Source: MED-G116 sp038147495 (GTDB lineage: Bacteria > Pseudomonadota > Alphaproteobacteria > Puniceispirillales > Puniceispirillaceae). Taken from it: a stretch of DNA of 64,000 nt. Shown in pieces: positions 52,259-61,618 of the stretch. The notes beneath the pieces are model-generated. The model saw nothing but the letters and a program-made list of their open reading frames with translations, made no database searches and was not told the DNA's origin. The stretch is from NCBI GenBank assembly GCA_038147495.1, contig JAYQTT010000007.1, forward strand, positions 1 through 64,000. Reading direction: 5' to 3'. Every line of letters begins with the position of its first letter. Position 1 is the stretch's first letter. A program made the position numbers and the translations under genes.

Positions 52259-55150
52259 TTACGCCCGCTCAATTGAACACAGGGAACATTTAGATTCCTG
52301 CATCAATGTCACGGAGTCATAACCATATGTCATGGCTGTGTTTGCTGATTCACCAAGCACATAAGGGTCTGCCCCCCCAGGATACTTGGACCGGAGATCC
52401 TTACCTTCCATGTGACCACCAAAGTGGAATGGCAGGAAGGCCACACCTCTGGCAACACGCTCGGTGACTTGTGCCATCACCTTAATCCGCGCACCTTCCG
52501 GTGTGTTCACCCAAACCATGTCGCCATCGCGAATTGAATTCGAGTTGGCGTCAAATGGATTGATCTCCACGAACATGTCCTGCTGGAGTTCAGCAAGCCA
52601 TGGGTTTGACCGTGTTTCGTCACCACCGCCTTCATATTCAACAAGACGACCAGATGTGAGAATCATCGGATAGTTAGCCGTGTGATCAACATCCTGGATA
52701 GACTTGTAGAGGGTCGGCAGACGATACAGCTTCCTGTCTGAATAGGTCGGATAGTCGGCGACCAGATCACGACGAGAGGTGTAAAGTGGCTCACGATGCA
52801 GCGGAATTGGATCCGGGAATGTCCAGACCTTCACCCGTGCTTTCGCGTTACCGAACGGTGCACAACCATGCTTGATGGCGACACGCTGGATACCGCCTGA
52901 AAGGTCAACCTTCCAGTTGGTTTTATCTCCGGCGATGCCTTCAATAGTGGCTTTCTCATCGGCGGTAAGGTCACCATCCCAGCCAAGCTTCTTAAGCATG
53001 GCCATGGTGAACTCCGGATAACCGTCTTTGATTTCCGATCCGACCGGATATGAACCCTCGGCCAACAGATTGTTGCCCTCATGCTCAACACCGAAACGGG
53101 CACGGAAGCAAAGGCCACCTTCTGCCACTGGCTTGTTTGTGTCGTACAGCAACGGTGTGCCTGGATGACCCATTTCAGCCGTACCCCAGCAAGGCCAAGG
53201 CAGACCGTAATATTCACCATCAAGCTCGCCACCTACAGCCTGCAGCGTTGTCTTGTCAAAGACATGCTGATTGGCCATATGTGCCTTGATCCGCTCTGGT
53301 GACTGACCGGTATAACCAATCGTCCACATGCCGCCATTGAATTCGCGCGTCACGTCTTCGACCAAAGGCTCATCATTCTCAACCTTGATCTTGCGGAACA
53401 TGCGATCGGCAAAGCCGAACTTCTTGGCAAACTTGTAGATGATGGTGTGGTCCGGCAGTGAGTCAAATGATGGCTCAATGATCTTCTCACGCCACTGCAG
53501 CGAACGGTTTGACGCAGTTACCGATCCATAAGTCTCGAACTGTGTCGTTGCCGGCAGCAGGTAAACTCCATCGGTACGATCAGAAAGAACAGCAGAAACA
53601 GTCGGATATGGATCGATCACAACCATCAGGTCGAGCTTTTCCATCGCCGTCTTCATTTCCTTCATACGGGTTTGTGAGTTCGGCGCATGGCCCCAGAACA
53701 CCATAGCCCGCAGATTGTCTGGCTGGTCAATGTTGTCCTTGTCCTCAAGAACACCGTCAATCCAGCGTGATACCGGAATACCCTTCATGTTCATCAGGCT
53801 CTTATTCTTGCCATCCGATCCTTTGATAGAGTCAAACCGACCTTTCAGCCAATCAATGTCCTCACCCCAGACACGCGCCCAATGCTTCCACGCGCCCGCT
53901 GACAGGCCATAATAGCCGGGCAGTGAGTGTGAAAGGACACAGAAGTCTGTGGCACCTTGAACGTTACAGTGACCGCGGAAGATGTTTGCACCACCACCAG
54001 CTGTGCCCATGTTGCCCAGCGCGAGCTGAAGCGCACAATATGCACGGGTGTTGTTGTTACCGTTAGTGTGCTGTGTTCCACCCATACACCAGATAAAGGT
54101 GCCCGGACGGTTGTTGGCCATGATCTGGGCAACCCGCTTGAGCTGTGAGCCGGGAACACCGGTAACGCGCTCAGTTTCTTCGGGGGTCCATTTCCTGACC
54201 TCTTCCAACACGTCTTCCATTCCGTAAACACGCTGGCGGATGAACTCTTTATCCTCCCAGCCGTTCTCGAAAATGTGCCACATGATACCCCAGATCAGAG
54301 CAACGTCTGAACCCGGACGGAAGCGCACATACTCGTCTGCATGCGCTGCCGTACGTGTAAAGCGCGGATCACAAACAATCACAGGCGCATTGTTTTGCTC
54401 CTTGGCTTTCAACACATGCATCAGCGAAACAGGGTGCGCTTCTGCAGGGTTGCCACCAATGATGAAAATCGCACGTGAATTGTGGATATCATTGTAGGAG
54501 TTGGTCATCGCACCATAGCCCCAGGTGTTAGCAACACCGGCAACTGTGGTTGAGTGACAAATACGAGCCTGGTGGTCACCGTTGTTCGTACCCCAATAAG
54601 CGTAGAACTTCCGGAACAGATAGGCCTGCTCGTTGCTATGCTTTGCTGAACCAAGCCAGTAAACCGAGTCAGGACCTGATTTTTCGCGAATATCGAGCAT
54701 TTGATCGCCGATTTCGTTAATCGCATCATCCCAGCTAATCCGTGTCCATTTGCCACCGACAAGCTTCATTGGATATTTCAGGCGACGCTCGCCACTCGCT
54801 GTTTCTCTAACCGAAGCACCCTTGGCGCAATGTGAACCAAGGTTGATCGGGCTGTCCCAGCCGGGCTCTTGTCCTGTCCAGACGCCGTTTTGCACTTCTG
54901 CCACGACGGTACAACCGACAGAGCAGTGAGTACAAACAGACTTCTTGATTACCGCCGCAGCCGAAGCACCAGCCGCCTTGGCCGGGGTAACGCTTGGGCC
55001 CACAAGGGTCGCAGCAGCAGCCAAACCACCGATCGCAAGTCCCGACCCACGCAAGAAAGTGCGTCTGTCGACAACCGCTTCAACGGCCTGGCCAAGGAAA
55101 GATGATGACTGGGGGCCTCTCGCAACCCCGGACGTCTTCTTTCTAAGCAT
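52259..55150 (-). CDS. Formate dehydrogenase catalytic subunit, Cys-type, Tat-exported
   Basis: A 963-residue bis-MGD molybdenum/tungsten enzyme oxidising formate to CO2 in the periplasm. Tat signal: RRTFLRG at residues 29-35 followed by a hydrophobic stretch. One [4Fe-4S] cluster is bound by C73, C76, C80 and C108 (CTHCSVGC … SHC). The metal ligand is C198 in ARICHSTTV, a cysteine and not selenocysteine. The C-terminal molydopterin-binding region (~800-960) includes NPWLAELQQDMFVEINP. Length matches the FdnG/FdhA class. It is preceded by the small Tat protein gene and TorD chaperone gene, and followed by fdhB. Confidence 0.96.
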   Translation of the reverse strand: MLRKKTSGVARGPQSSSFLGQAVEAVVDRRTFLRGSGLAIGGLAAAATLVGPSVTPAKAAGASAAAVIKKSVCTHCSVGCTVVAEVQNGVWTGQEPGWDSPINLGSHCAKGASVRETASGERRLKYPMKLVGGKWTRISWDDAINEIGDQMLDIREKSGPDSVYWLGSAKHSNEQAYLFRKFYAYWGTNNGDHQARICHSTTVAGVANTWGYGAMTNSYNDIHNSRAIFIIGGNPAEAHPVSLMHVLKAKEQNNAPVIVCDPRFTRTAAHADEYVRFRPGSDVALIWGIMWHIFENGWEDKEFIRQRVYGMEDVLEEVRKWTPEETERVTGVPGSQLKRVAQIMANNRPGTFIWCMGGTQHTNGNNNTRAYCALQLALGNMGTAGGGANIFRGHCNVQGATDFCVLSHSLPGYYGLSAGAWKHWARVWGEDIDWLKGRFDSIKGSDGKNKSLMNMKGIPVSRWIDGVLEDKDNIDQPDNLRAMVFWGHAPNSQTRMKEMKTAMEKLDLMVVIDPYPTVSAVLSDRTDGVYLLPATTQFETYGSVTASNRSLQWREKIIEPSFDSLPDHTIIYKFAKKFGFADRMFRKIKVENDEPLVEDVTREFNGGMWTIGYTGQSPERIKAHMANQHVFDKTTLQAVGGELDGEYYGLPWPCWGTAEMGHPGTPLLYDTNKPVAEGGLCFRARFGVEHEGNNLLAEGSYPVGSEIKDGYPEFTMAMLKKLGWDGDLTADEKATIEGIAGDKTNWKVDLSGGIQRVAIKHGCAPFGNAKARVKVWTFPDPIPLHREPLYTSRRDLVADYPTYSDRKLYRLPTLYKSIQDVDHTANYPMILTSGRLVEYEGGGDETRSNPWLAELQQDMFVEINPFDANSNSIRDGDMVWVNTPEGARIKVMAQVTERVARGVAFLPFHFGGHMEGKDLRSKYPGGADPYVLGESANTAMTYGYDSVTLMQESKCSLCSIERA

Positions 55151-55196
55151 TTGTTTCCTCCAGAAAATAATAGGTTATCCTACAAATTCAATAATT

Positions 55197-55394
55197 CTAG
55201 AAACGCGCAAGATCGTAATAGGTCTTGACGTGACTAGTTAGACGGTAACCGTCTCCCTTTGGCTCCACCACTGGTGTTGCCGAGGCTGTCTTGCCAACAA
55301 GCATCGTACCACCTGCCACTGCCGCGCCTGTGGCGGACAGTTTCAGAAAGTCACGACGACCCGTCTGCTTTTCTTCAACCTTGTCACTCTTCAT
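55197..55394 (-). CDS. Small Tat-signal protein of formate dehydrogenase region
   Basis: A 65-residue protein consisting mainly of a twin-arginine signal: TGRRDFLKLSATGAAVAGG (~11-29), then a short tail (PKGDGYRLTSHVKTYYDLARF). This matches the family annotated as formate dehydrogenase region Tat-targeted protein. Because it lacks cofactor motifs, I infer a structural or targeting partner that piggybacks with the catalytic subunit. It lies 46 bp before fdhA. Confidence 0.85.
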   Translation of the reverse strand: MKSDKVEEKQTGRRDFLKLSATGAAVAGGTMLVGKTASATPVVEPKGDGYRLTSHVKTYYDLARF

Positions 55395-55440
55395 TCTTAC
55401 CTCCCTGTTTTCTCAACATTGAGACCATCCAACCGTGCAG

Positions 55441-56064
55441 CTATTGCCGCATGGTCAAATCCATTTCGAAAGCCTGGCTCTCGATTTCCAGAAACAACCG
55501 ACCCATGGTGCCCACTGGCGCATAGAAGACTGCACTTTGCGCCTCTTCGATGTCACGCATCAACAGATGCGCCCAAGGTGCGATGTGTTTCTCAAAAAAA
55601 CTCTTTTGTTCGGCAACGCTGTAGGCCCGACCATATGTGCCTTTGATCAAACCTGCCATCATGTCAAAAAGGCTGGCGATGTGATCTTCTGGCTCCTTGA
55701 CGCCCTCTGCACGCTTCATACCAATCGCGTTCATATCATTACGCAGATTGGCAAGCGGCCGGTCATTCAAAAATCCGGTCAAATAGTAGGACGCGAAAGG
55801 AAGAACTTCACCGCGCCCGACACCAACAAACAATTCCACATATTCGTTTCGGACGATGCCAGCGTCCAGTGAACGCGCCAGCTTTGCCAAAGTTGCACAA
55901 GCCGCGCCAATCGGTGTGTCATCGCCCTCTAGAGACTGCACCTGCTGTAGCAATGCATCGTTGGGCTCAACACGCAATAGCGAGCCTAAAAACCCATACA
56001 TATCAGCTCTCAGCGCGTCTTCCTCTGAGATGCCTAGTGTGGCGTTTTCCATCGTTAAAGCCAT
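55441..56064 (-). CDS. TorD/DmsD-type molecular chaperone
   Basis: An all-helical 207-residue chaperone of the TorD family, which binds Tat signal peptides of molybdoenzymes and holds them until cofactor insertion. Diagnostic features: ALRADMYGFLGSLLRVEPNDALL near the N-terminus, EYVELFVGVGRGEVLPFASYYLTGFL (~74-99, the family's G-x-LPx-xS-xY core) and HIAPWAHLLMRDIEEA (~168-183). First gene of the torD-Tat protein-fdhA-fdhB unit; promoter expected in the 160-bp gap to the DUF3306 gene, which holds no other gene. Confidence 0.9.
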   Translation of the reverse strand: MALTMENATLGISEEDALRADMYGFLGSLLRVEPNDALLQQVQSLEGDDTPIGAACATLAKLARSLDAGIVRNEYVELFVGVGRGEVLPFASYYLTGFLNDRPLANLRNDMNAIGMKRAEGVKEPEDHIASLFDMMAGLIKGTYGRAYSVAEQKSFFEKHIAPWAHLLMRDIEEAQSAVFYAPVGTMGRLFLEIESQAFEMDLTMRQ

Positions 56065-56223
56065 ACACCCTCCTTGACTTAATAAAACACGCTATCACAG
56101 GTAAAACCACCTCACAACAGCAAGGGAGACGCTACGGCCTATTTTAGGAATTTTTTTTCATCGGTAAAAACGAAGGCTGCTCAATGCGCCGTCGCGACAG
56201 CATTTCAAGCCGTTTTTTGAGAA

Positions 56224-57087
56224 TCAAGTGGGTCGTTTGAACGCCATCCGCTTTGGCTTTATAGATTGTTTTTCTTGATAAAACCCTATGTTTTGCTCGG
56301 AGCCTTCTGGCAACACCTTCTCGCCTTTCACACCATCTGAAAGCGCATCCAAAGGCACGCTCTCACCCGCATCTTGTAAAGAATCTTTTGCAGATTGCGG
56401 CAAAATGTCTTCATTTTCGGTTGCGGGCAGCTCGCCACGCGGGTCATCGGGCAAAGACGCAGTCGCGGCTTCATTTTCAGGACCCTGACGCCGATCATTC
56501 CCAGCGACATCATTCGTCTCGGAGACATCATTTCCATTGGTGTCATCTTCGCCAGCCCCCGAACCAACACCTTTGGTCACTGGTGCGGTGGTATCTTCAT
56601 CCAGACCTTCCACATCGCCCATTTCGTCCAGCTTGTCTTTGGCTTTTTGCAAATACCCCTTGCCGACCTGATAGGCTGTTTGCAGGCCGTCCACGACTGT
56701 CGCGGCGTCTGTGTAATCCTCGCCATATTCAACCATTTCATCGGCAAAGCGGAACAACGGATTCAAACGCCAGACGCGGCGGAGCGCCAATCGCCGCAAC
56801 CGCTCTGGCATGTCACCTTGAAAAAACCTGTCCAATCCAGCTTCATCCTCGATTGTCTCTGGATCGGGAAGGTCATATTTCTCAAGGAGTTCAGCTTCAC
56901 TCAAGGCATCGTCAGCATCATTTTCCGTTAACCCCTCACCAGAACTGGATATCTCTTCCGTATCGGTATCGGCAGGCTCAACAATCGGTGGCGAAACCTC
57001 ACCGCGGCTTTCGGCTGCAACCCGCGCCCGACGCCGGTTGAGACGGTCAATCAAGCTTTCAGGCTTGTCATTTGGTTTTTCCGACAT
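56224..57087 (-). CDS. DUF3306 protein
   Basis: A 287-residue acidic protein. The conserved core is MSEKPNDKPESLIDRLNRRR (start) and, at ~73-125, LLEKYDLPDPETIEDEAGLDRFF … PERLRRLALRRVWRLNPLFRFADEMVEYGEDYTDAA. The remainder is low-complexity, rich in Asp, Glu, Gly and Asn, without predicted structure. Function unknown; in proteobacteria DUF3306 genes are found almost only next to formate dehydrogenase genes. Following 56 bp after the DUF3305 gene. At 287 residues it is longer than the usual ~200 because of the disordered tail. Confidence 0.85.
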   Translation of the reverse strand: MSEKPNDKPESLIDRLNRRRARVAAESRGEVSPPIVEPADTDTEEISSSGEGLTENDADDALSEAELLEKYDLPDPETIEDEAGLDRFFQGDMPERLRRLALRRVWRLNPLFRFADEMVEYGEDYTDAATVVDGLQTAYQVGKGYLQKAKDKLDEMGDVEGLDEDTTAPVTKGVGSGAGEDDTNGNDVSETNDVAGNDRRQGPENEAATASLPDDPRGELPATENEDILPQSAKDSLQDAGESVPLDALSDGVKGEKVLPEGSEQNIGFYQEKQSIKPKRMAFKRPT

Positions 57088-57143
57088 GTCTCAATTCACC
57101 GTTGTGTGGCCGGATTTTGTGGTCAATTTCATTTGTGGCCCGA

Positions 57144-57773
57144 TTACTGATAATCACGGCGCCGGGGCGCGTTGAACACATCATTTCGCCGTTCGAGGCG
57201 TGCATCGCCACGTCCAGCCTCGTGCTTATCAACGCGAACCCTATCACGTTTACGCTTTTTGAAAGGCTCAGGGTGATAATGCCTTTGAACGAACGCCTCA
57301 ACAAATTCGGCGATCGGCCCCTGTAGCTGCAACTTTTCTACCTGATCTTCGCCACAATCCTCATAATCCTGAATATTGTAGGGTGACAGGCTTATTTCTG
57401 CGATGTGGATATCCGGGCCATCGCCCTCATCATCAACCTCATGATCATCACTGTTTTCATTGTTGCGAAGCACCAGATAAATTGACGGATCAGACGATGC
57501 CAGATTTTCGGCATAAGCCTCAGCCTCGGCCCGGTGCAAATCCAGTGACGCGTCTGCCGTGAACAGCATTGAAAGCCCATTGTCGCCAGCGCGAAGCGGC
57601 GTCAGCGGAATATCGTTGATTGGCGGCGCGCCTGTCCCAGCCTCAACAGATAACGGAATAAGATCGCTGATTACCCAACGGTGAGGCTTCCATATATTGT
57701 CGAGCGGTTGACGCTCCACGATCACCCTAACGCCAAAGAGAACATGTTTATCATCAACCGTAGCTTTGACCAA
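57144..57773 (-). CDS. DUF3305 protein
   Basis: A 209-residue protein with the DUF3305 core: FGVRVIVERQPLDNIWKPHRW (~13-33), TADASLDLHRAEAEAYAENLASSDPSIYLVLR (~72-103), then a segment near IHIAEISLSPYNIQDYEDCGED, and FVEAFVQRHYHPEPFKKRKRDRV (~160-182). The C-terminus is basic. The start is TTG 57773, supported by AAGGAG at six-base spacing; there is no ATG near. Paired with DUF3306, as in other formate dehydrogenase loci. Divergent from the ferredoxin gene. Confidence 0.85.
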   Translation of the reverse strand: MVKATVDDKHVLFGVRVIVERQPLDNIWKPHRWVISDLIPLSVEAGTGAPPINDIPLTPLRAGDNGLSMLFTADASLDLHRAEAEAYAENLASSDPSIYLVLRNNENSDDHEVDDEGDGPDIHIAEISLSPYNIQDYEDCGEDQVEKLQLQGPIAEFVEAFVQRHYHPEPFKKRKRDRVRVDKHEAGRGDARLERRNDVFNAPRRRDYQ

Positions 57774-57995
57774 AAGAAGCTCCTTCAGGAGAGGTGTTGC
57801 GCTTCACAAACAGCCCCATAGAGTGCACTCAAACCTCTGTAACCACAAGAGGGCAGTCTGTGCTAGGTTGCGATCAGCTTGCAAATTCAGCAGTGCTAGT
57901 GCTTGCTTTCATATCACATGCCATTAAATCTATGTGCTAATATAGGTGGCGCATCAGACAAATGCACTGACAAGATAAAAGAGGTTTTGCTGGTT

Positions 57996-60026
57996 ATGAA
58001 AATAGACAACACCAACATCATGGTGTGTGACTGCGGCGGCACAATGGCAATCGATGGCAAAGCCCTCGCCAAAGCCTGCCAGGCAACCGGCAGCACCGAC
58101 ATTGCCACCAGCCTGTGCCGAGTCCAGACAGACAGACTGGCGACATCGATGCAAGCGGCCGCAACAAACAATGAAAGCCTGATTGTCGCCTGCACGCAGG
58201 AATCTGATGTCTTTGCCGAAATTGCAGATGAAATTGGTGTTCAGATGCCGGGCGTTGTCAACATCAGGGAAATGGCGGGTTGGTCTGATCAGGGAAACAA
58301 AGCAACCGCAAAAATGGCCGCACTGATCAAGCAGGCCACCGTCAAACGGCCAAAAACCCGCAGCATGAGCCTTGAGTCGCACGGCCGCTGTCTGATTTAT
58401 GCCGATGCCGCATCAAGCCCTGCAAGCGTTGATGCCGCGCTTGATCTTGGCGCCAAGCTTGATGGAACGCTGGGCGTTACCGTGCTTATTGCCAATGCCG
58501 CAGACGATGTGATGCCGCAACGTCGTCCGGGCATTGTCATGACCGGCACAATCAAAACCGCGAGTGGCCATTTTACAGCCTTTGACCTTGTCATCGATAA
58601 ATTTGCCGAGGCCCTGCCCCATGGCCGTGACGCTTTGGCATTTGGTCCCAAAAGCGATGGTGTTCAAACAAGCTGTGACGTGTTCGTTGACCTGAGTGAT
58701 GGCACACCGTTTTTTACCGGCTGGGAAAAGCGCGATGGCTATTTTCGCGTATCCGCTGATGACACTGTTGCTGTGTCAAAGCTAGAGTCGCAGGTCGCCC
58801 CGATGATTGGCGAGTTCGAAAAGCCGATCTACGTCAATTTTGACGAAACGATGTGTGCGCATTCACGAAACCAAATCAATGGATGCTCGCGCTGCCTCGA
58901 CGTTTGCCCGGCCGGGGCCATTACCAGTGCCGGTGACAGCGTCAGCATTGATCCAGCGATCTGTGGCGGCTGTGGCTACTGTGGCTCGGTTTGCCCAACC
59001 GGCGCGGCGCAAACGGCCTACCCGCCAGCAGACCAAATCTTGGGCGCAATGGACAGCCTTCTCGAGGCCTATACAGACGCCGGTGGCAAGGCGCCTTCCC
59101 TGTTAATCCATGATGAAAGCTTTGGGCTTGAAGCCATTGAAATGATAGCACGTTTTGGAAATGGGATTCCAGCGAATATGATGCCGCTTGCGATCCATGA
59201 CGTGGGCCGCGCCGGGCATGATATTCTGGTCGGGGCCATCGCGCTTGGATACCATCAGGTGTTCATTCTGGCGAACCCGCAAAAGACAGACGAAGCCGGC
59301 CCACTCGCGGTGCAGATTGACCTTGCCCGAAGCCTGCTTGCCGGCGTCAATGCCGATGCTGATGGCCGCCTCACCCTGATCAATGAGGCCGATCCAGATG
59401 TCATCGGCAACATCCTTTACCAGACAAGCTGCAAGAGCAATTCCAAAGCCGCACCATTTGGTCCGGTTGGCACGCCGCGGGGAATGCTGCGGCTGGCGAT
59501 GCGTGGGCTTGGCACCACCAACAAATCAAGCATGGATGTTATTCCATTGCCGGAAGGCGCCCCCTATGGCCGGGTAAATATCGATATCGATAATTGCACA
59601 ATCTGCCTGTCCTGTGTCAGCGCCTGCCCCGCAGGTGCGCTGCAAGACAATCCAGATGCCCCACAGCTTCTTTTCCGTGAGGATGCGTGTGTCCAATGCG
59701 GCATCTGCGCATCCACATGCCCGGAAAAGGTGATCGAACTGGTACCGCAATTCAGCCTGCTCGACTCGGCGATGGCTGCGGAAATGGTGATCGAGGACAC
59801 GCCTTTTCATTGCACCGGATGCGGCAAGGCTTTTGGATCAACGCGATCTATCGAGCGGGTGATCGCGAAATTGTCTGAACACAGCATGTTTCAGGCCGAA
59901 GGCCGCGCCGATATGCTCAAGCTGTGTGAGAATTGCCGCGTTGAAGCGATGTTCACCCAGAATGACAAATTGCTTGATGTGGGGGACCGTCCAAAGCCAC
60001 GCACAACGGATGATTACCTGAATTGA
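57996..60026 (+). CDS. Multi-cluster 4Fe-4S ferredoxin-type protein of the formate dehydrogenase locus
   Basis: A 676-residue cytoplasmic Fe-S protein. The N-terminal part has NIMVCDCGGTM and a later LCR, resembling the cysteine arrangement at the start of HdrA-like proteins. Two ferredoxin pairs follow: CSRCLDVCPAGAI and CGGCGYCGSVCPTGAA (~305-355), and CTICLSCVSACPAGAL with CVQCGICASTCPEKVI (~535-590), i.e. four [4Fe-4S] sites. The C-terminus holds CTGCGKAF and CENCR, possibly a zinc or further cluster site. I chose ATG 57996 (GTG 57903 adds 31 unconvincing residues). It is the only rightward gene of the locus. Role unknown; perhaps an electron hub or maturation scaffold. Confidence 0.85.
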   Translation: MKIDNTNIMVCDCGGTMAIDGKALAKACQATGSTDIATSLCRVQTDRLATSMQAAATNNESLIVACTQESDVFAEIADEIGVQMPGVVNIREMAGWSDQGNKATAKMAALIKQATVKRPKTRSMSLESHGRCLIYADAASSPASVDAALDLGAKLDGTLGVTVLIANAADDVMPQRRPGIVMTGTIKTASGHFTAFDLVIDKFAEALPHGRDALAFGPKSDGVQTSCDVFVDLSDGTPFFTGWEKRDGYFRVSADDTVAVSKLESQVAPMIGEFEKPIYVNFDETMCAHSRNQINGCSRCLDVCPAGAITSAGDSVSIDPAICGGCGYCGSVCPTGAAQTAYPPADQILGAMDSLLEAYTDAGGKAPSLLIHDESFGLEAIEMIARFGNGIPANMMPLAIHDVGRAGHDILVGAIALGYHQVFILANPQKTDEAGPLAVQIDLARSLLAGVNADADGRLTLINEADPDVIGNILYQTSCKSNSKAAPFGPVGTPRGMLRLAMRGLGTTNKSSMDVIPLPEGAPYGRVNIDIDNCTICLSCVSACPAGALQDNPDAPQLLFREDACVQCGICASTCPEKVIELVPQFSLLDSAMAAEMVIEDTPFHCTGCGKAFGSTRSIERVIAKLSEHSMFQAEGRADMLKLCENCRVEAMFTQNDKLLDVGDRPKPRTTDDYLN

Positions 60027-60074
60027 CCGACAAGTCGAACGCACCTGATGCAAAATCAGGCACCGCCGCGCCTA

Positions 60075-61064
60075 TCACTGGTCGGCGAGCGGTAAATTGA
60101 CCAGCAGGTTCTGCGGCTTCATCCGAAGCACGCCCGCAAGGTCCATGGCCAGCGCCATATAGACGGTCTGCCCTTCCATTTCGGGAGTAAAGCCGTGTGA
60201 TGCGGTCAATTTGAACAGGCATAGAATTTGCCGAAGCCGCGCCTCACCAACGTCCTTTGCGTGATACAAATCATTCAGAATGATCGTTGCATCGGCATCC
60301 AAACCGACATGCCAGCGCCAGTTATCCTCCTCAATCTTGGCAACCGGCAATATAGTCACCTCATGCCCAAGAAAATGGCGCACCCATTTCTCCATCACGC
60401 GGCAAAGCGCGTCCAGCGCGGGTTGCGTGTAGGCGATATCGACCGAGGTATTAAACATGTCCGAGCGCGCCCAATATTCATCGGCATTTTCGGTGGCGAG
60501 AATATCGATCATCACCTCATCTGGACGCTCGCTCTGGGTTAACGCTTTTTGATAGCCGGCATGCAGTTGCACTGTCGCATGGTCCGCAACCATAATGCGC
60601 CCATCATCAAGGGTCACCGCCTGATGCCGGAACAACAGCTCGGCAGCGCGAAGCTGCATTGGATCTTGTTCGCCATGCAAAATACCGCGCAGGATGATCT
60701 GAACGAGCTGCTCAACAAACAGCGGTGGGATCCCCGTCGGCGCATCGCCTTTGATCAACGCCAAATACGCCGCCTCAAGCGTATCAAAACGCGCCAAAAA
60801 GTCCCTGAATCTAAGGACAGCCTTGTAATTATGCACCACGTCCGGATCGGCCATCTTCGCCAACTCATCATCGCTGACAAGTGAAAACGGATCAGCAATC
60901 AAGCGGGCGTGCAATGCTCTCTCGGCATCACAGGACTCCTCAACCGGGGCGACCTCATCACGGGCAAAATACGCCGCCATGAAATCGGCTGTGGGAACGG
61001 CGCGCCCTTCTGCGGTGCGCTGTGTGAGGTGCCAGCCTGACGTCATCCAGAAATCATGTGCCAT
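60075..61064 (-). CDS. DUF6352-like protein of the formate dehydrogenase locus
   Basis: A 329-residue soluble protein. It begins AHDFWMTSGWHLTQRTAEGR and has LVSDDELAKMADPDVVHNYKAVLRFRDFL (~58-86), GIPPLFVEQLVQIILRGIL (~111-129), an internal AAELLFRHQAVTLDDGRIMVAD (~140-161) and HVGLDADATIILNDLYHA (~250-267). I believe this corresponds to DUF6352, seen beside fdh genes in alphaproteobacteria, but I cannot verify it. No cofactor motif, no signal peptide. Last gene of a tight leftward cluster with the DUF6505-like, ligase-fold and Mrp genes (59-bp gap to the DUF6505-like gene). Confidence 0.75.
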   Translation of the reverse strand: MAHDFWMTSGWHLTQRTAEGRAVPTADFMAAYFARDEVAPVEESCDAERALHARLIADPFSLVSDDELAKMADPDVVHNYKAVLRFRDFLARFDTLEAAYLALIKGDAPTGIPPLFVEQLVQIILRGILHGEQDPMQLRAAELLFRHQAVTLDDGRIMVADHATVQLHAGYQKALTQSERPDEVMIDILATENADEYWARSDMFNTSVDIAYTQPALDALCRVMEKWVRHFLGHEVTILPVAKIEEDNWRWHVGLDADATIILNDLYHAKDVGEARLRQILCLFKLTASHGFTPEMEGQTVYMALAMDLAGVLRMKPQNLLVNLPLADQ

Positions 61065-61123
61065 TTTAAATCCTGCCCTAGCCGTTACCGCAACGTTCGA
61101 AATGCATGATCGGCGCGGTGTTT

Positions 61124-61618
61124 TCAGCTGTCATCTGCGTCATCATCTTCAACCATCGTCCATATTTTTTGCTCGGCGCAAGAATCGGCCTTGGGCAGGC
61201 TGCGAAATTGTTCGCGAATACCATCCTCGGTCATTTCACGCTGAATACAAAGCAGTGTGCCAGCATCGTGAGACGCGCACAAATCCGCCATGAATTTGAT
61301 CTCCTGAATGGCGGCGGCATGCGCCGCATCGCGCGTTGGTGCGCCAAACGCATCTAGAAACCAGTCGGTGAGTTCCTGCTCCAGATCGTCTGTTTGCTCC
61401 GGCTTGATGTTGGCGACACTGACAAGAGTGGAAAAGCCATGGCTGGAACAGCCAAGAAAGCCATTGGCAAACGCCTGACGCCATTTTCCTGTTATTTGTT
61501 CAGTTGGCATCGCGGCGAAAAGGAAACTGCCGGAAAGCGCCCACTCGCCCTCTTCTGCCGCAGTGGGAAACACATTCAGGTCTGAGGCATCAAACCTTAT
61601 CGTGCGGGCAAGCTTCAT
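61124..61618 (-). CDS. DUF6505-like protein
   Basis: A 164-residue soluble protein: MKLARTIRFDASDLNVFPTA, then WALSGSFLFA (~26-35), KWRQAFANGFLGCSSHGFSTLV (~45-66), and LCIQREMTEDGIREQFR (~123-139), with an acidic C-terminal tail. I assign it tentatively to DUF6505, a family found with formate dehydrogenase accessory genes. It overlaps the ligase-fold gene by 4 bp, so they should be co-translated. No known function. Confidence 0.7.
   Translation of the reverse strand: MKLARTIRFDASDLNVFPTAAEEGEWALSGSFLFAAMPTEQITGKWRQAFANGFLGCSSHGFSTLVSVANIKPEQTDDLEQELTDWFLDAFGAPTRDAAHAAAIQEIKFMADLCASHDAGTLLCIQREMTEDGIREQFRSLPKADSCAEQKIWTMVEDDDADDS

Noticed and set aside
52259..55150. Selenocysteine in the formate dehydrogenase catalytic subunit
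   Set aside because: The metal-ligand position is a normal Cys codon (ARICHSTTV) and the frame has no internal TGA.
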